From the NCBI RefSeq assembly GCF_047948215.1, contig NC_134455.1, positions 295,384,647-295,448,646 on the forward strand: a stretch of 64,000 bases of DNA. The letters are read 5' to 3'. Source of the stretch: Lycorma delicatula (lineage: Eukaryota > Arthropoda > Insecta > Hemiptera > Fulgoridae). Below, piece after piece: positions 1-13,200 of this stretch. A program made the translations under genes and the position numbers. The stretch's first letter is position 1, and each line of letters starts with the position of its first letter. Below the pieces are notes generated by a model. That model made no database searches, was not told the DNA's origin, and worked only from the letters and a program-made list of their open reading frames with translations.

Positions 1-420
1 AAAAACTTTTTGAGAATTTATAACATTTATCTTATGTTTACTTCTGTTATTTATTTATCTTTGCTGTAATTTATGTTTGCATACAAGAAGTGAACAGTAA
101 ACTAATCTTAAATTAATAATTGGGTTGGGTTGGTTAAGTTGACAGATTTTTTTATGATGGATAAGTTTTCTGGTATCTAGTACAGGTTTCTTGAATCAGA
201 ATCTGTAAGCATCAACCTGCTTACAGGATGCAGAACCTGTTGCATTTCTTGTTTACGTAATGAATTGACCTACTTATCTAAGATGACCCCTTTATATCAT
301 CTCTTTTTTTTGTTATAAAAAAGGGGTTTCTTAAGTAAATGTCTAATATCCTCTTTATTTATTATTTTCCAGTATTTTATGACATACAAATATCGGATAT
401 TAACAAATAGTATTTCTAGT
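1..420. other. AT-rich spacer, no gene seen
   Basis: No open reading frame, RNA gene or recognisable transposon motif was found. The stretch is AT-rich with short homopolymer runs. Confidence 0.5.
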
Positions 421-422
421 GA

Positions 423-797
423 CAATATAAAAAAAATCTGATGTGGACACAACATGACTTCCTTGTATACCTACTAAATTGCATATACATATTTTTGCTG
501 CACTTCATTTAAACTGATTTCATTTGAAAGTGAGATAGGATTCTTCAATTCTTTAATAAAGTGGACAGTTACATAATTGCATTTTTGTGGACATCACACT
601 GCATCACATTTTTTTGTGGTGTTCATATCAGCATTTTATATTAGTTAATAATTAATTTTTTTTTCACGTCACTCAAGTAGTTATGTGGTGTAAGTGAGAA
701 TATGTCCGATCTGTAAACATGCACACATCAGTTCGAATCTGACTTCATATACATACATATTTTTTTTTAACTTTTTTTTAATTTAAATATATTGATT
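423..797 (+). repeat. Dispersed repeat R-pal, copy 1, left part
   Basis: The first 90 bases (423-520) match the reverse complement of about 43080-43158, including the shared core CTTCCTTGTAT. Bases 660-797 match the reverse complement of 41185-41045. The copy is cut at about 797 by the RTE-like LINE and resumes at 3494. It contains a tRNA-like promoter (675-760). Family not assigned. Confidence 0.65.
675..762 (+). promoter_or_regulatory. tRNA-like Pol III A/B box pair in R-pal
   Basis: TGGTGTAAGTGAG near 685 resembles an A box and CAGTTCGAATCTGAC near 730 resembles the B-box consensus GGTTCRANNCC. Spacing of roughly 45 bases fits a tRNA-derived SINE head. It is not a tRNA gene, because no cloverleaf can be drawn around it. 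The same pair occurs in the copy at 41.1 kb, so it belongs to the repeat. Confidence 0.45.
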
Positions 798-803
798 GAT
801 TGA

Positions 804-1268
804 GTAATTAACTCAGCGTCAAATAATGGGCAGGCAGGAGTAGGTTTCGTGATGAACAAGAAGATAGGGAGGAGAGTGGAGTATTTCAAGACGCATAGCG
901 ATAGAATCATTGTGATAAGGATAAAATCAAAACCTAAACCGACAACGATTGTTAACGTCTATATGCCTACAAGCGCCCATGATGATGATGAGGTAGAGTG
1001 TGTATACGAAGAGATTGATGAAGCAATTAAACATGTAAAAGGAGATGATAATTTAATAATAGTTGGAGATTTTAATGCAAGCATTGGAAAAGGCAAGGAA
1101 GGAAATATAGTGGGTGAATACAGGCTGGGCAAAAGGAATGAAAGAGGGGACCGACTTATAGAGTTTTGCACGAAGTATAATTTAGTAATTGCCAACACCA
1201 AATTTAAAACCATAATAGAAGAATATACACTTGGAAAAAGCCAGGCGATACTGCAAGGTATCAGATAG
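804..1268 (+). pseudogene. LINE endonuclease domain fragment
   Basis: This encodes the middle and C-terminal part of an endonuclease/exonuclease/phosphatase (EEP) domain, which nicks the target DNA for target-primed reverse transcription. Visible motifs are GQAGVGFVMNKK, VNVYMPTS, and IIVGDFNASIGKG, the GDFNA block of LINE endonucleases. The frame is open upstream of the first ATG at 852 back to 804, so the fragment is truncated rather than starting at that ATG. Near 1215-1226 a one-base shift moves the true frame: in the other frame from 1226, YTWKKPGDTARYQIDYIM follows and runs straight into the RT frame. The catalytic N-terminal segment is missing, so no activity is expected. Confidence 0.8.
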
Positions 1269-2476
1269 ATTATATCATGGTTAAGGAAAGATTTAGAAAT
1301 CAACTCATTGACTGCAAAACTTACCCTGGAGTAGACATTGATAGCGACCATAATTTGGTGATAATGAAATGCAGATTGGGGTTTAAAAACCTGAAGAAAA
1401 GGTGTCAGATGAATCGGTGGAATTTAGAGAAGCTTGAGGAAGAGGAGGTAAAGAAGATTTTTGAGGAGGACATCGCAAGAGGTCTGAGTAAAAAAGATAA
1501 GGTAGAAAATGTAGAAGAAGAATGGGAGAATGTTAAAAAGGAAATTCTTAAATCAGCAGAAGCAAACTTAGGCGGACTAAAGAGAACTGGTAGAAAACCT
1601 TGGGTTTCAGACGATATATTGCAGCTGATGGATGAACGTAGAAAATATAAGAATGATAGTGATGAAGAAAGTAAAAGGAACTATCGACAATTAACAAATG
1701 CTATACTGGTGAAAGAAGAGTGGATTAAAGAAAAGTGTTCAGAAGTGGAAAGAGAAATGAACATTGGTAAAATAGACGGAGCATACAGGAAAGATAAGGA
1801 AAATTTTGGAGTACATAAATTAAAATCTAATAATGTGTTAAACAAAGATGGTACACCAATATATAATACGAAAGGTAAAGTCGATATATGGGTGGAATAT
1901 ATTGAAGAGTTATACGGAGGAAATGAATTAGAAAATGGTGTTATAGAGGAAGAAGAGGAAGTTGAGGAGGATGAAATGGGAGAAACAATACTGAGATCTG
2001 AATTTACGAGAGCATTAAAAGATTTAAATGGCAGAAAGACTCCTGGAATAGACGGAATACCTGTAGAATTACTGCGCAGTGCAGGTAAGGAAGCGATTGA
2101 TAGATTATACAAACTGGTGTGTAATATTTATGAAAAAGGGGAATTTCCGTCAGACTTCAAAAAAAGTGTTATAGTAATGATACCAAAGAAAGCAGGGGTA
2201 GATAAATGTGAAGAATACAGAACAATTAGTTTAACTAGTCATGCATCAAAAATCTTAACTAGAATTCTATACAGAAGAATTGAGAGGAGAGTGGAGGAAG
2301 TGTTAGGAGAAGACCAATTTGGTTTCAGGAAAAGTATAGGGACAAGGGAAGCAATTTTAGGCCTCAGATTAATAGTAGAAGGAAGATTAAAGAAAAACAA
2401 ACCAACATACTTGGCGTTTATAGACCTAGAAAAGGCTTCCGATAACGTAGACTGGAATAAAATGTTCAGCATTTAA
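1226..2476 (+). pseudogene. LINE EN C-terminus and reverse transcriptase, first part
   Basis: The frame continues from the endonuclease (DSDHNLVIMKCR, where SDH is the catalytic serine-aspartate-histidine block) through a basic linker into the RT fingers and palm. RT motifs are KTPGIDGIPVELLR, PSDFKKSVIVMIPKK, YRTISLTSHASKILTRIL, DQFGFRKSIGTREAI and AFIDLEKASDNVDW. The last block normally reads F at the Ser position (KAFDNVDW), so that Ser is probably a mutation. The frame ends at TAA 2474-2476, after which the protein continues in the same frame (KKLGFKYRDRRTI). The break is therefore a single premature stop. Confidence 0.85.
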
Positions 2477-3481
2477 AAAAAATTAGGGTTCAAATACAGA
2501 GATAGAAGAACAATTGCTAATATGTACAGGAACCAAACAGCAACAGTAACAATTGAAGAACATAAGAAAGAAGCCGTAATAAGAAAGGGAGTCCGACAAG
2601 GATGTTCCTTATCTCCGTTACTTTTTAATCTTTACATGGAACTAGCAGTTAATGATGTTAAAGAACAATTTAGATTCGGAGTAACAGTACAAGGTGAAAA
2701 GATAAAGATGCTACGATTTGCTGATGATATAGTAATTCTAGCCGAGAGTAAAAAGGATTTAGAAGAAACAATGAACGGCATAGATGAAGTCCTACGCAAG
2801 AACTATCGCATGAAAATAAACAAGAACAAAACAAAAGTAATGAAATGTAGTAGAAATAACAAAGATGGACCACTGAATGTGAAAATAGGAGGAGAAAAGA
2901 TTATGGAGGTAGAAGAATTTTGTTATTTGGGAAGTAGAATTACTAAATATGGACGAAGCAGGAGCGATATAAAATGCCGAATAGCACAAGCTAAACGAGC
3001 CTTCAGTAAGAAATATAATTTGTTTACATCAAAAATTAACTTAAATGTCAGGAAAAGATTTTTGAAAGTGTATGTTTGGAGTGTCGCTTTATATGGAAGT
3101 GAAACTTGGACAATCAGAGTATCTGAGAAGAAAAGATTAGAAGCTTTTGAAATGTGGTGCTATAGGAGAATGTTAAAAATCAGATGGGTGGATAAAGTAA
3201 CAAATGAAGAGGTATTGCGGCAAATAGATGAAGAAAGAAGCATTTGGAAAAATATAGTTAAAAGAAGAGACAGACTTATAGGCCACATACTAAGGCATCC
3301 TGGAATAGTCGCTTTAATATTGGAAGGACAGGTAGAAGGGAAAAATTGTGTAGGCAGGCCACGTTTGGAATATGTAAAACAAATTGTTAGGGATGTAGGA
3401 TGTAGAGGGTATACTGAAATGAAACTACTAGCACTAGATAGGGAATCATGGAGAGCTGCATCAAACCAGTCAAATGACTGA
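2477..3481 (+). pseudogene. LINE reverse transcriptase, C-terminal part
   Basis: Same frame as the upstream RT part after the TAA at 2474. It holds the thumb-proximal motif GVRQGCSLSPLLFNLYMEL and the catalytic block RFADDIVILAES (FADD). The C-terminal tail has [14 protein letters not shown] and [12 protein letters not shown], common after the RT in RTE-like elements. No RNase H domain follows. The protein ends SNQSND, six codons before the A-run that marks the 3' end of the element. A second genomic copy of this 3' end lies at 21331-22021. Confidence 0.88.
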
Positions 3482-3493
3482 AGACAAAAAAAA

Positions 3494-3835
3494 ATATTGA
3501 TTTCATAAAATGTTATTTCACTAATAACTTTCACTTTTTTCATATTTTTTTCATATTAAGTTGGATAAACCGATGTGCCTTCCCCTTGTTGATTGCATTG
3601 TCAGTTCAGTCGATTGCAATCAAAAGTGGATTTGCACAACTAGATGTTACAACAATCCTAAATCCGAAATTTCAACATTCTATGACTAATTGTTTTTGAG
3701 TTATGCGAGATACGTATGTACCACAGACATCAGCTGAAACTAGTGAAAGTGGATATTTACATTGAAATCTGAAAACCAAAATGTTTCAAGATTGGAATAC
3801 TTCCTCTACTTCGTACAAGGAAGTAAAAATAGTAA
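3494..3835 (+). repeat. Dispersed repeat R-pal, copy 1, right part
   Basis: Continuation of R-pal after the LINE. AACCGATGTGCCTTCCCC and the segment around GCAATCAAAAG to TTATGCGAGATACGTATGTA match the reverse complement of 40400-40850. It ends with TACTTCCTCTACTTCGTACA next to AAGGAAGTA, a palindromic end shared with 40403-40435. The end lies about 33 bases below the phosphatase stop codon, so any 3' UTR would run into it. Confidence 0.65.
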
Positions 3836-3868
3836 ATATGAAATTAATTAATTTAATAAATAAATTTA

Positions 3869-4053
3869 TTATAATAACAACCATAGTTTTTGATGATTAA
3901 TTAGTGATAAGGTAATAAAAATTTCCACAAAAAGTGTTGATATGTGTACAGAAGATGATCCAGACTTGTATGGTCCAATTTTAGCTGCATATGCCATTAC
4001 GTATGCCACATAGTTCTGTTCATGAACACTGTGAAACAGATGGGCCATGGGTC
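3869..4053 (-). CDS. Alkaline phosphatase exon 8 (putative last exon)
   Basis: After the acceptor TTTTAG, this exon completes a Gly codon with exon 7 and encodes [20 protein letters not shown] and [12 protein letters not shown], the conserved C-terminal block of the family. It then reads [19 protein letters not shown] and a short tail to TAA at 3871-3869. A run of small residues followed by a mostly hydrophobic end resembles a GPI-attachment signal, but the tail is broken by NHQK, so this is weak. A cryptic donor (TCT then GTACAC) lies inside the tail, so the real C-terminus could use another exon. AATAAA overlaps the stop codon. Confidence 0.85.
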
Positions 4054-6312
4054 CTAAAACAAAATTTCATAAAATATACAAAAAAGAAATACACAAAAAA
4101 TGTATATACTACATTATTTTTATAAATATACATACATTAAATTTATTTATTTTAAGGTTATTACATACATTTAAACCCAATTTTTATAATTGGTAAAAGA
4201 TGTCAAGTCTGCCAGGATTCAAATCCAGAATCTTCGGCATGAAAGATAGAGATGCTACCACTCTTCCATAGAGATTATAAATTTCAAATACCGAATTTCA
4301 TTGTTATTAAAATATTTTAATTTATAAAAACTTTTACTGTACATTTATAAAAGCAGAATATCCTAATCCATTAAAAACAAAAAAATAAAAAGTAATGGAT
4401 CAGTAAAAATTGGAAAAGATGTTCTTTTTTATAAATCCTTTCAAGAATCAGCGAGTCCATAGCGCAATTGACATCATTAATAGTTTAAGGGTGGAGAAGG
4501 GGAGATCTTTTTTTTTTAAATTATCTCCAATAATTATTTAATTACAAAACGTCAAGAAAACTGTTTTAAAACTTATAAATACTATTTTAATTTCATTTTT
4601 GTCTTGTCACAGTAAAATAAAAATTGACTGAGATATAATTTTGAAATAAACCCCCTTTTGCAGAAAACTGTTCACAATTCAGTTTAAGTTTCTTATTTAA
4701 AATTACTCACAGTAAAGTTAACAGGTTTTATGTTAGTTTTAATTTGATCCCTATTCAACATAAATATTATTTCATTTATGTCTACTCCTTTTGGATCAAT
4801 TATTGACTTAATTAAAGTAGCCCTGGTTATCACATTTCATTTATTTCTGTTAAGTTTGTTTACATTTCCAAGCCATAAGTTAAAAAAAATGTGATGTAAA
4901 TATATAAATATATTTTTACAGCATAATGAGCTGAAAAAAAAAACAGATAGATATTGCAGTGAACAGATAGAGATTCAATCTAAATTCAATAATGTAACTC
5001 CATACCAAAACTAAAAACAATCTAATAATCACATTTATCTACTTTAAAAAAGGCTTATGACTAAATTGATAGAACTGCTGAATTCATACTTATTAATAAG
5101 TAGAGATATCCAAATAATATTATACCCTAGTACCCACCCTTAGCATACACAACAACATCACTACCACCATGTTTAACTTCATCTGTGAGAACTGGAGCCT
5201 GTACTGAATAGTCATAATCTGTTGTATCAGTGCTTTCAGGGTTGGTTCTAACTACTTTCCCATCTTTTGCTGTGTACTGGTAGTTGTTTGGTCCTCCTGT
5301 TCCATAAGTTAATGTTGTATATGGTTCTCCATCCATTGGAGATTTCTGAGCTACTCCTGTAATAAAGCACATAAGTAAATCTGTTAGTATGTCATTAATG
5401 TAGATAATTTTTTTTTTATGATTAGACAAACAGGTCATGCAATTGTGTTTAATAATTATTATAAAAAAAAATTTTTGTAACAGTTCACATTACAATTAGT
5501 ATACATTATTATAACAGTAATAAGTTGTATACACTTTACTGAAGCAACAATTAATATTTACTGAATAAAAATATTGTAGCTTTTCTTTTTTAAGATCTTT
5601 TTGCAGCTATACTCTAACACATTTTAGTTAGAAGACATTTGTCTGAAATAAAATAATTTTTTTTTTAATTTTCTGCTACTCTTTCTTAGAACTTCCTCTA
5701 GATGAAGAGGAGCAGGAATAAAAATGTACTGATAGAACATTTTTAATATGTATTTATCACTCTATTAAAAAAAAAGGAAAATCATACGTCAGAAGGATCT
5801 GGATTATAAATCTAAAAAGTGAGTCAACAGAATTCTTACAAAAAGTGTTTACTGTTTTTTTTTATTAATACTTAATCCCAAATTAATTGTCTGAACTGGG
5901 TTTTACAAGATATTGTCAATTCCTAGTGTATGAGTTTATTTCAATACTTCCCTGTAGATTTATCACTTGGGATTTTCTTTAAAGCGCACATATTACATTT
6001 TCTTACGGCAAATATTATCACAGTTGGGTGTAAAAACAGCTAACTAAAATTCATCACACACAAACAAGAAATCTAATTCACCATTCAAATAAAAAACAGA
6101 TAACCTAACAATTCTATAATTTTGACAAAAGAATAAACCTAATTAATACACTGCACTCAAAATTTTGAAATTAAATTCATAACGAAGGCTAAAATTAGTC
6201 TTTGCTGCATAAAAAAATACATTCACTTTATAAAAATTATCTGTCAATTAAAAACAACAAAAACTCACATATGTATGCGCTCATGCACATATGTGCGCAC
6301 ACACATACATCC

Positions 6313-6371
<59 letters not shown>

Positions 6372-7200
6372 TTAAGAAGCGACCTACTTCACAAAACTTT
6401 GATAATTATTAAATAATTTATTTGTAGATTCCACTAATATAAAATATTGTGTTCTACAAAACATTCAATTGTAATTATAACTCTAAACATTACAAGATAA
6501 ACATATAGATGCAAGAAGAAGAAGAAGAAGAAGAGGAAAAAAGCCAATACATGAAAATTTAAGTACTATCTTTAATTAAATTAATTCTTAGTCAAAATTT
6601 AATATGAACAGGCAGTCATGAAAGAGTGCATAATATTAGATAATTGATTCATTTAGGTAGATTTTTAAGTTTAGTTAAATTTATTTAAATGTAAATGTAT
6701 TTAATGTAAATAGTAGGTTTATAAATATTGAATCATTTAAAATTTTCACTTTATGTTGAGTCATTCTTTCTTAATTTCCTTTATTCAGACAAAATTTTTA
6801 CATTGCTATGCTTTTAAACAATATTTTTGAAATAAGCTTAATCTTAATTAGATATAAATAACAAGTTAAACATTAAAAAAATTATACCCAAAATATTGTT
6901 TGCACGATCTGGATTTCCATTTATTATAAGACCATGATCATGATCTGCTGTCACAATGACTAGTGTCTTTTCTAAAATATTATTTTCACTAAGCCAGTTC
7001 ATTGTCCAGTTGATTGCTAGGTCAAATGCAAGTGTCTCATCTAAAGCTTTGCGAGCATGTCCTCGATGATGTGCAAAATCTATCAACCCACCTTCAACCT
7101 AAAATAAAAATTTTTTTATCATTCCTGAACTAAAGAAGAATGACAGTATTGTTTATTTTTTTTATATTATTTCTTTACCTTTACAATTATTAGAGCTTAC

Positions 7201-7283
<83 letters not shown>

Positions 7284-10200
7284 TAATACAGGTTTCACTT
7301 TCTTTGGCTGTTATAATACATAAAAAAGGTGTAAGTATTGTTAGTGACCAATAAATAAGATCCCAAAAATATTAAAATCATGGTTACAACATTTTGTAAT
7401 TTACATGCACATATTCAAGAGGGTGTAGATATTTACTTGCAACTTACATCCCAGAAATGGTTTACCTTACATCAAAATTAGGGTTTAGTAGTTTTTTAGG
7501 GGGATTATCTATTTAGTTTTTGAAAAATATGATGAAGGGAGTTATTGAGGGTCTCTGTATCTTCAAGAAGGTTTGAACTCTATGAGATATGAAATATTTT
7601 ATTCATGTCTATTAAAAAAGTTTTATTCATATGAGCTTGTAAAAATTAGTATGACAAGGAATATAATTCATTTGACAAACTCCTGAAACACATTTTTATA
7701 AAATCATTCATCCTTCATTTTAAAAAGTTTGAGTTTTACAAATTTGTCTAACTTTTGACTGCTTCAACCCATTGTCTAAAATCCTTTTTTCTTTAAGTTT
7801 AAAACTATTTCTTTAAATTAGTGACAATCAGTTTTTCAACCTTCTCTATAGAATAAGCAGTAATTTCATATTTATTTAAGAATTCTATTGACCATTGCAA
7901 TAAAATAAAATAACATTAAACACTGTAAACAAATAAAAAAATATTGTAATTACATAAACTAAGATAGATAGTCTCTGCCCCAATTATTTGACTTCTACAG
8001 TAAGATAAAACATTAAAAAACAATTTACACTGCATAGGATTCGTACTTATATCAAAATCATATCAATTTAATTTTTAATATTTGATAAATAATTTAACAG
8101 TAGTAAATAAATTACCATAAGTTAATTTATTAATATACTATTAGTAACTTAACAAAAATATTTTTTTTTTTAAATTACTGCAGGAAGAAGCAACTTTTTC
8201 ATGCTCCTTAATACTTATCCATAGAAAAAAAATTAAATAAATAAATGCTTAATTAAATGTAGGAAATGATAATAGAACTAACTAAAAATTAACAAACAAA
8301 AATCTTAAGAATATTCAGTGTAAAAAAAAATATAAATAATTAAAAAATTAAAATACATGTTACTGTACAGAAAATCTGTGGCTGCATAATTCATAAAGCA
8401 TTTTACTGGTTACAAAATTGAAGATTATTTTTTAGATTTCAGTGAGGTTCAGCAACTATACAACCAATCCATTGGTTACTTGTCAATATCATTCAAATTA
8501 TAACAATACTATAAAAAACTGATTTTTGTTGAAATGTTTAATTACCTTTTGATTTAACAAATTACATAAATTACACAAACATCTTATAAAGCAAATAATA
8601 ACTTAATTTCTTAAATAAACAAAAACAACATTAACTTTGACAGATATGAAATAAACTGCAATATATGTAACATAAATATATTATCCAAACAACAAAGTCT
8701 AATAATATTAGAATACAATAGTATTTAAAGAATATGTAAAAAATACAGATTTCTACTTACAGACTAAATATAGCAACAAATGTATTAAAAAAAAGGAAAT
8801 ATTAGGAAAAATTACATTTTGAGAAACTATTACATCATAAAAATAATAATAAACTATTAATATTTTGAACAAATGTACAGGTAGTACAATTAGCTCACAC
8901 TAACACATATGGACAAATGTTCAATACACACCCACACACACATACGCGCGCGCACAACCAAACTGAGCAAATAGAAATAATAGTACATAATCAAATCAAC
9001 AAAGGTAGTGGCAAAAGTTAGTGTTAATGGCAAAATTAATTCTCTGTTTGGCAGACAAATAGATGTTTTATGCTCTTACGTCTGCATTTCCTCTATAATA
9101 CCAATACTGGAAATTTTATGAATTTCCATACTTGCTGGTTACTGTAACTTTCAAATTATTATTACATTTGTTATCGTCACAGTATTACATGTGGATTGTA
9201 TAATTTGAATACAAAAATATGAAACTACGAAACATAAGTATTTAATGTGTTTTAAGTATTTAATATGTATTGTGTTTTGTAAACACAAAAATTTTTAACT
9301 TTTACTTTTAATTCTTATTACTATAATGCAATTATTTACTAATCTGTTTAAGATAAAAATAAATCAAATGATATTTTATCAATGTAATTAATGTATTATT
9401 ATTATTTATCATTAATGTAAAAGGCAAATCAGAGAAAAATGAGAAGAATTCAAAAGGAGAACAAAGAATGGACTATTTAAAAGTAGCAGCAGAAAATGGC
9501 AAAGGTTAAGATTGATTGTACCAAGGAATATCAGACATTTACTGTTACCACAGAAACAACAACCAAGTATGTCATTGGTGTTTTTATTAACAATATAATG
9601 GTAATATTGTTCAGGATAATAGAAACTGTTGCAAGTTTGAATCAGTTGAATCATTTGAGTTTTCAGTTAGTTAATTACAGTTATTACTGGCTACTGTAGA
9701 ATTCATTACTAGAGCAACTGATTAATTACTAATCAAATACATCTCGCTGATTCAAAGTAAGTGACTAACTCATCATGTGTAATTCATGAAATCTCATTTT
9801 ATGGAAAAATAATTATTTAATCTATTTATACAAATAATAATTCACTTAATCATAAAAAATATCTGTAAAAAGTAATTTTATCTACATACCATTAACACAA
9901 ATCCATTTTCTCCATTATTTAGTACTTTCAATGCTGCAGCAGTCATTTGTTGCAAAGATGGCATTCCAGATGGTGATTTATCTCTTATATAATCCATATT
10001 TAAATGACTATTAGAAAAAATTCCTACACAAAATTAATTAAAAAGTAAGTAACAACAGAGTTATTCTAATATTTTAAAGTTAATTGAAAATAGAGAAGAA
10101 TGAAGATCAAAGTAGTGAATTATTCATGAAGTTAATCAAATTAAATTATTTTTCTGTCATACAATAAATTAATAAATAAGATATACAAAATATCTATTAA

Positions 10201-13200
10201 ATAATATATGAAATCTATTTCTTAGATGAATAAGCAAATGAGAATACTTCTAATGAAATAAAAGCTTCAACAAAATCCATCAAATCTGAAATATACATGA
10301 AACTTTGAAAAAAGTAATATATAGCATACAACATACAAATATATGTGGTCTATGATAAATTTTTAAATTCAATTTTATAATACAGAAAACTGAATATTTT
10401 TGAATTTGATAATAAACCAAACTTTTCCTTTGAATTGGAAAATAATCAAATGATTAACTTTTATAAATGCAGCACAATCTAACTAATCAACCAAACAATA
10501 ATAACCAATCTACACAAGTCTCAAGACTACAGTACATTGAGATTTGCCCTACCCAAGGTCACAAAAAGCAGAAACATTGTAGCAATTAAATCATGATTCA
10601 TAGATACAAATATAATAGTACAATTAAAATAACTGAAATCATATGAATTTAGAAATATAACACGTAAATCATATTCATAAACAAAATAGCTTCAACAAAA
10701 AATTTATAAGCATATACATAGAAAATTAATTAAAAAAATAAAATAAAGTGGGACAAGACTGCAAGGGAAAAAATAATAAAGATTTTTAAATATACTATAT
10801 GGTTTAAAATATGTGTACAATAATAAAACTTTGTAAGAAGGATGTGCAAGCATAATAAAGAATTAAGTTAGATTTAAAAGCGATACTTTAAAGCATACAA
10901 TATTTAAAACATATTAATAATAATTTGTATTTACAAAATAAATGGTGACCAGTGTGAATACATTTACACAAAAAGAATACCGATATGTATATATTTTAAG
11001 ATAGAAAATGAATATATTTACCTAATACATACTCCTTATTTTTATCTAGGCTTTCCAATTCTGCTGTATTCATTACAACATCATAACCAACTCCTCTATT
11101 CTGTTTTTCCTTCTTCCAATCCTCAATCAAATTTCTGCCATCTACTCTATAGCATGCCCATCTATCAATTGGGTCTTTATCAGCTGCAGTGGAGTTACTT
11201 ACAAGCGTTTGTCTTCCACCACCCATGATAATCTATAATAAAAATTACACAAAAACCATTTATTAATTAATTATATTTTCTAATAACCTACTCTTTTACC
11301 AACAGAATATTTTCCCCAAGAAGAAAGAGTATATCATTGGAAAATAGAAGAGCAGCTTGTTATTCCAATTCAGTCGTGTAATCAAAATCAAGGTTCTTTA
11401 AGCCTAGTTAATGCTCGCTGTGCTCATAGTTTTTGTGAGTATTGCTGTATCAATAACCAGTTGGTAGGCAACTTCAGAATAATTGAAGAGAATACTGCTT
11501 GTTTTCAGGAATCATTCCTCAATCTAATCTTTCAAATACATCTTTTCACTATGATAATACCTACAGTATGGCTTCACAATGTACAGGAAGGTATAACACT
11601 GGATAACATTCTGTTGAAAATGGTGAACAAATTTACATCTTTAGGAGTGGATTTAATGAGAGATGGAAGGATTAACCAGAAAATAATGAAGAGGTTAGGG
11701 AAGGGAGGAAGATTTCACCAGAGTGTCAGACACAATATATAGGTACTGCATAAAGCTACAATGATTACACTGATAAACACAATTTTTATTTCCTAACACA
11801 GATACATTATTTTAATCTGTTTTTTGATTCTGAAAACGAATATGATCTCAGAATTTTTCCATCACCCACCATTTTTGAAAAATTTCTAAATTTTAATTAA
11901 AGAACTTTTTCATTTTTCAACATATAGATAGCATTTTAAGCTCCTATACTGTATTTTGTTAGCTCATTTGTTATTGTTTAACTTTGTAAACATAATTTGT
12001 AAGCTATAAATAAACAATACTAGACAAAGGTTAAATCATATCATAGTCACATATTATGAATCCATATCTAATACTGAAGAATGAGCCTTCATGGACAAGA
12101 TTAATCATGTCTGTGCAGGTCAAAACATGTAGCTGAAAGGAATGAGATAATTTTGTTCAATCTTATTGCTGTCTTAAGTTTGTTAACAGCTCAGTGTCAT
12201 AATGCTTGAAAATTGTGTAAATGATATGGATACCTTTTGTTATATATATGGTGAGTTTACCTTAAAATCAAATAGAAAAAACATTACACCTTTAATTAAA
12301 GAAGTATATCATTTGTCCAAGTATAGTTTAAAAGTCGTTTTTCTACACAACGGTAACCAATATCCTTTGATATCAATCGTTTATGATATTAATTTGAAAG
12401 AGACATACAAAGTGATGAGAGATGTTCTTGAAAAAATAAATTATAAAAAACATTGTTAGAACACATGTGGTGATTTGAAAGTTATAGCTATATTGTTAGG
12501 CATGCAGTTAGGCTATACTAAGTACATGTGTTTTCTTTGCAAATTGGACAGCCGAGCTAGGAATAAACATAATGTTATCAAAGAGTGGAAGAAATGTGAC
12601 AACTTAACTCCAAATGGAAAAAATATTATTCATGAGCCCTTAGTTGAACCCAAAAAAAATATTTTTACCTCCTCTCCCTATAAAACTAGGGCTAATGAAA
12701 AATTTTGCAAAAGCAATGAAGGAAAGTCCCGGATTTTTGTTATCAGGCAGAAATTTCCGAATGTAAGTGAAGGAAAAATTAAACAAGGAGTATTTGTTGA
12801 TCCTCAAATAAGAGAGTTGGTCAAAGATGATGTTAAATAATGTAGAAAGTGCAGCTCGGGCTTCATTTAAAGATGTTTGCAAAAACTTTCTTGGCAAACA
12901 AAAATCTGACAATCACCACAATGTTGTTAAACAACTTCTTACTTCATACAGAGTTATAGGATGAAATATATCTTTGAAAACACATTTCCTCCACTCACAT
13001 CTGGATTTCTTCCTGGACAACCTCGGAGACAGACGTAAGTGACAAACATGGTGAACATTTCCACCAAGATATTTCAGTGATGGAAAGCCGCTATAAAGGG
13101 AAATGGAATACTAACATGCTAACTGATTACTGTTGGACATTAATTCGGATGTGCCTGAGGCTATTTATGAAAGAAAAGCATCAGCAAAATCATTCTAACA

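Larger units (their letters stand above)
797..3493 (+). mobile_element. RTE-like non-LTR retrotransposon, 5'-truncated
   Basis: One element carrying the C-terminal part of an apurinic-type endonuclease (EN), a reverse transcriptase (RT) and an A-rich 3' end. The reading frame is nearly whole: one frameshift near 1220 and one TAA at 2474-2476 break it. The 3' end is ATGACTGAAGAC followed by A9. ATATTGATT at 789-797 and again at 3494-3502 is the likely target-site duplication, although the site is AT-rich. The host site is a copy of repeat R-pal. Clade placement (RTE-like) rests on the EN-RT order, the absence of RNase H and the short post-RT tail, so it is tentative. Confidence 0.85.
5357..6887 (-). 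other. Phosphatase intron 6
   Basis: AT-rich, with a compound microsatellite at 6313-6371 and a (GAA)n run at 6512-6535. No gene or element recognised. Confidence 0.7.

Noticed and set aside
7205..7278. CRISPR-like or regulatory repeat
   Set aside because: It is a plain GT microsatellite; no spacers.
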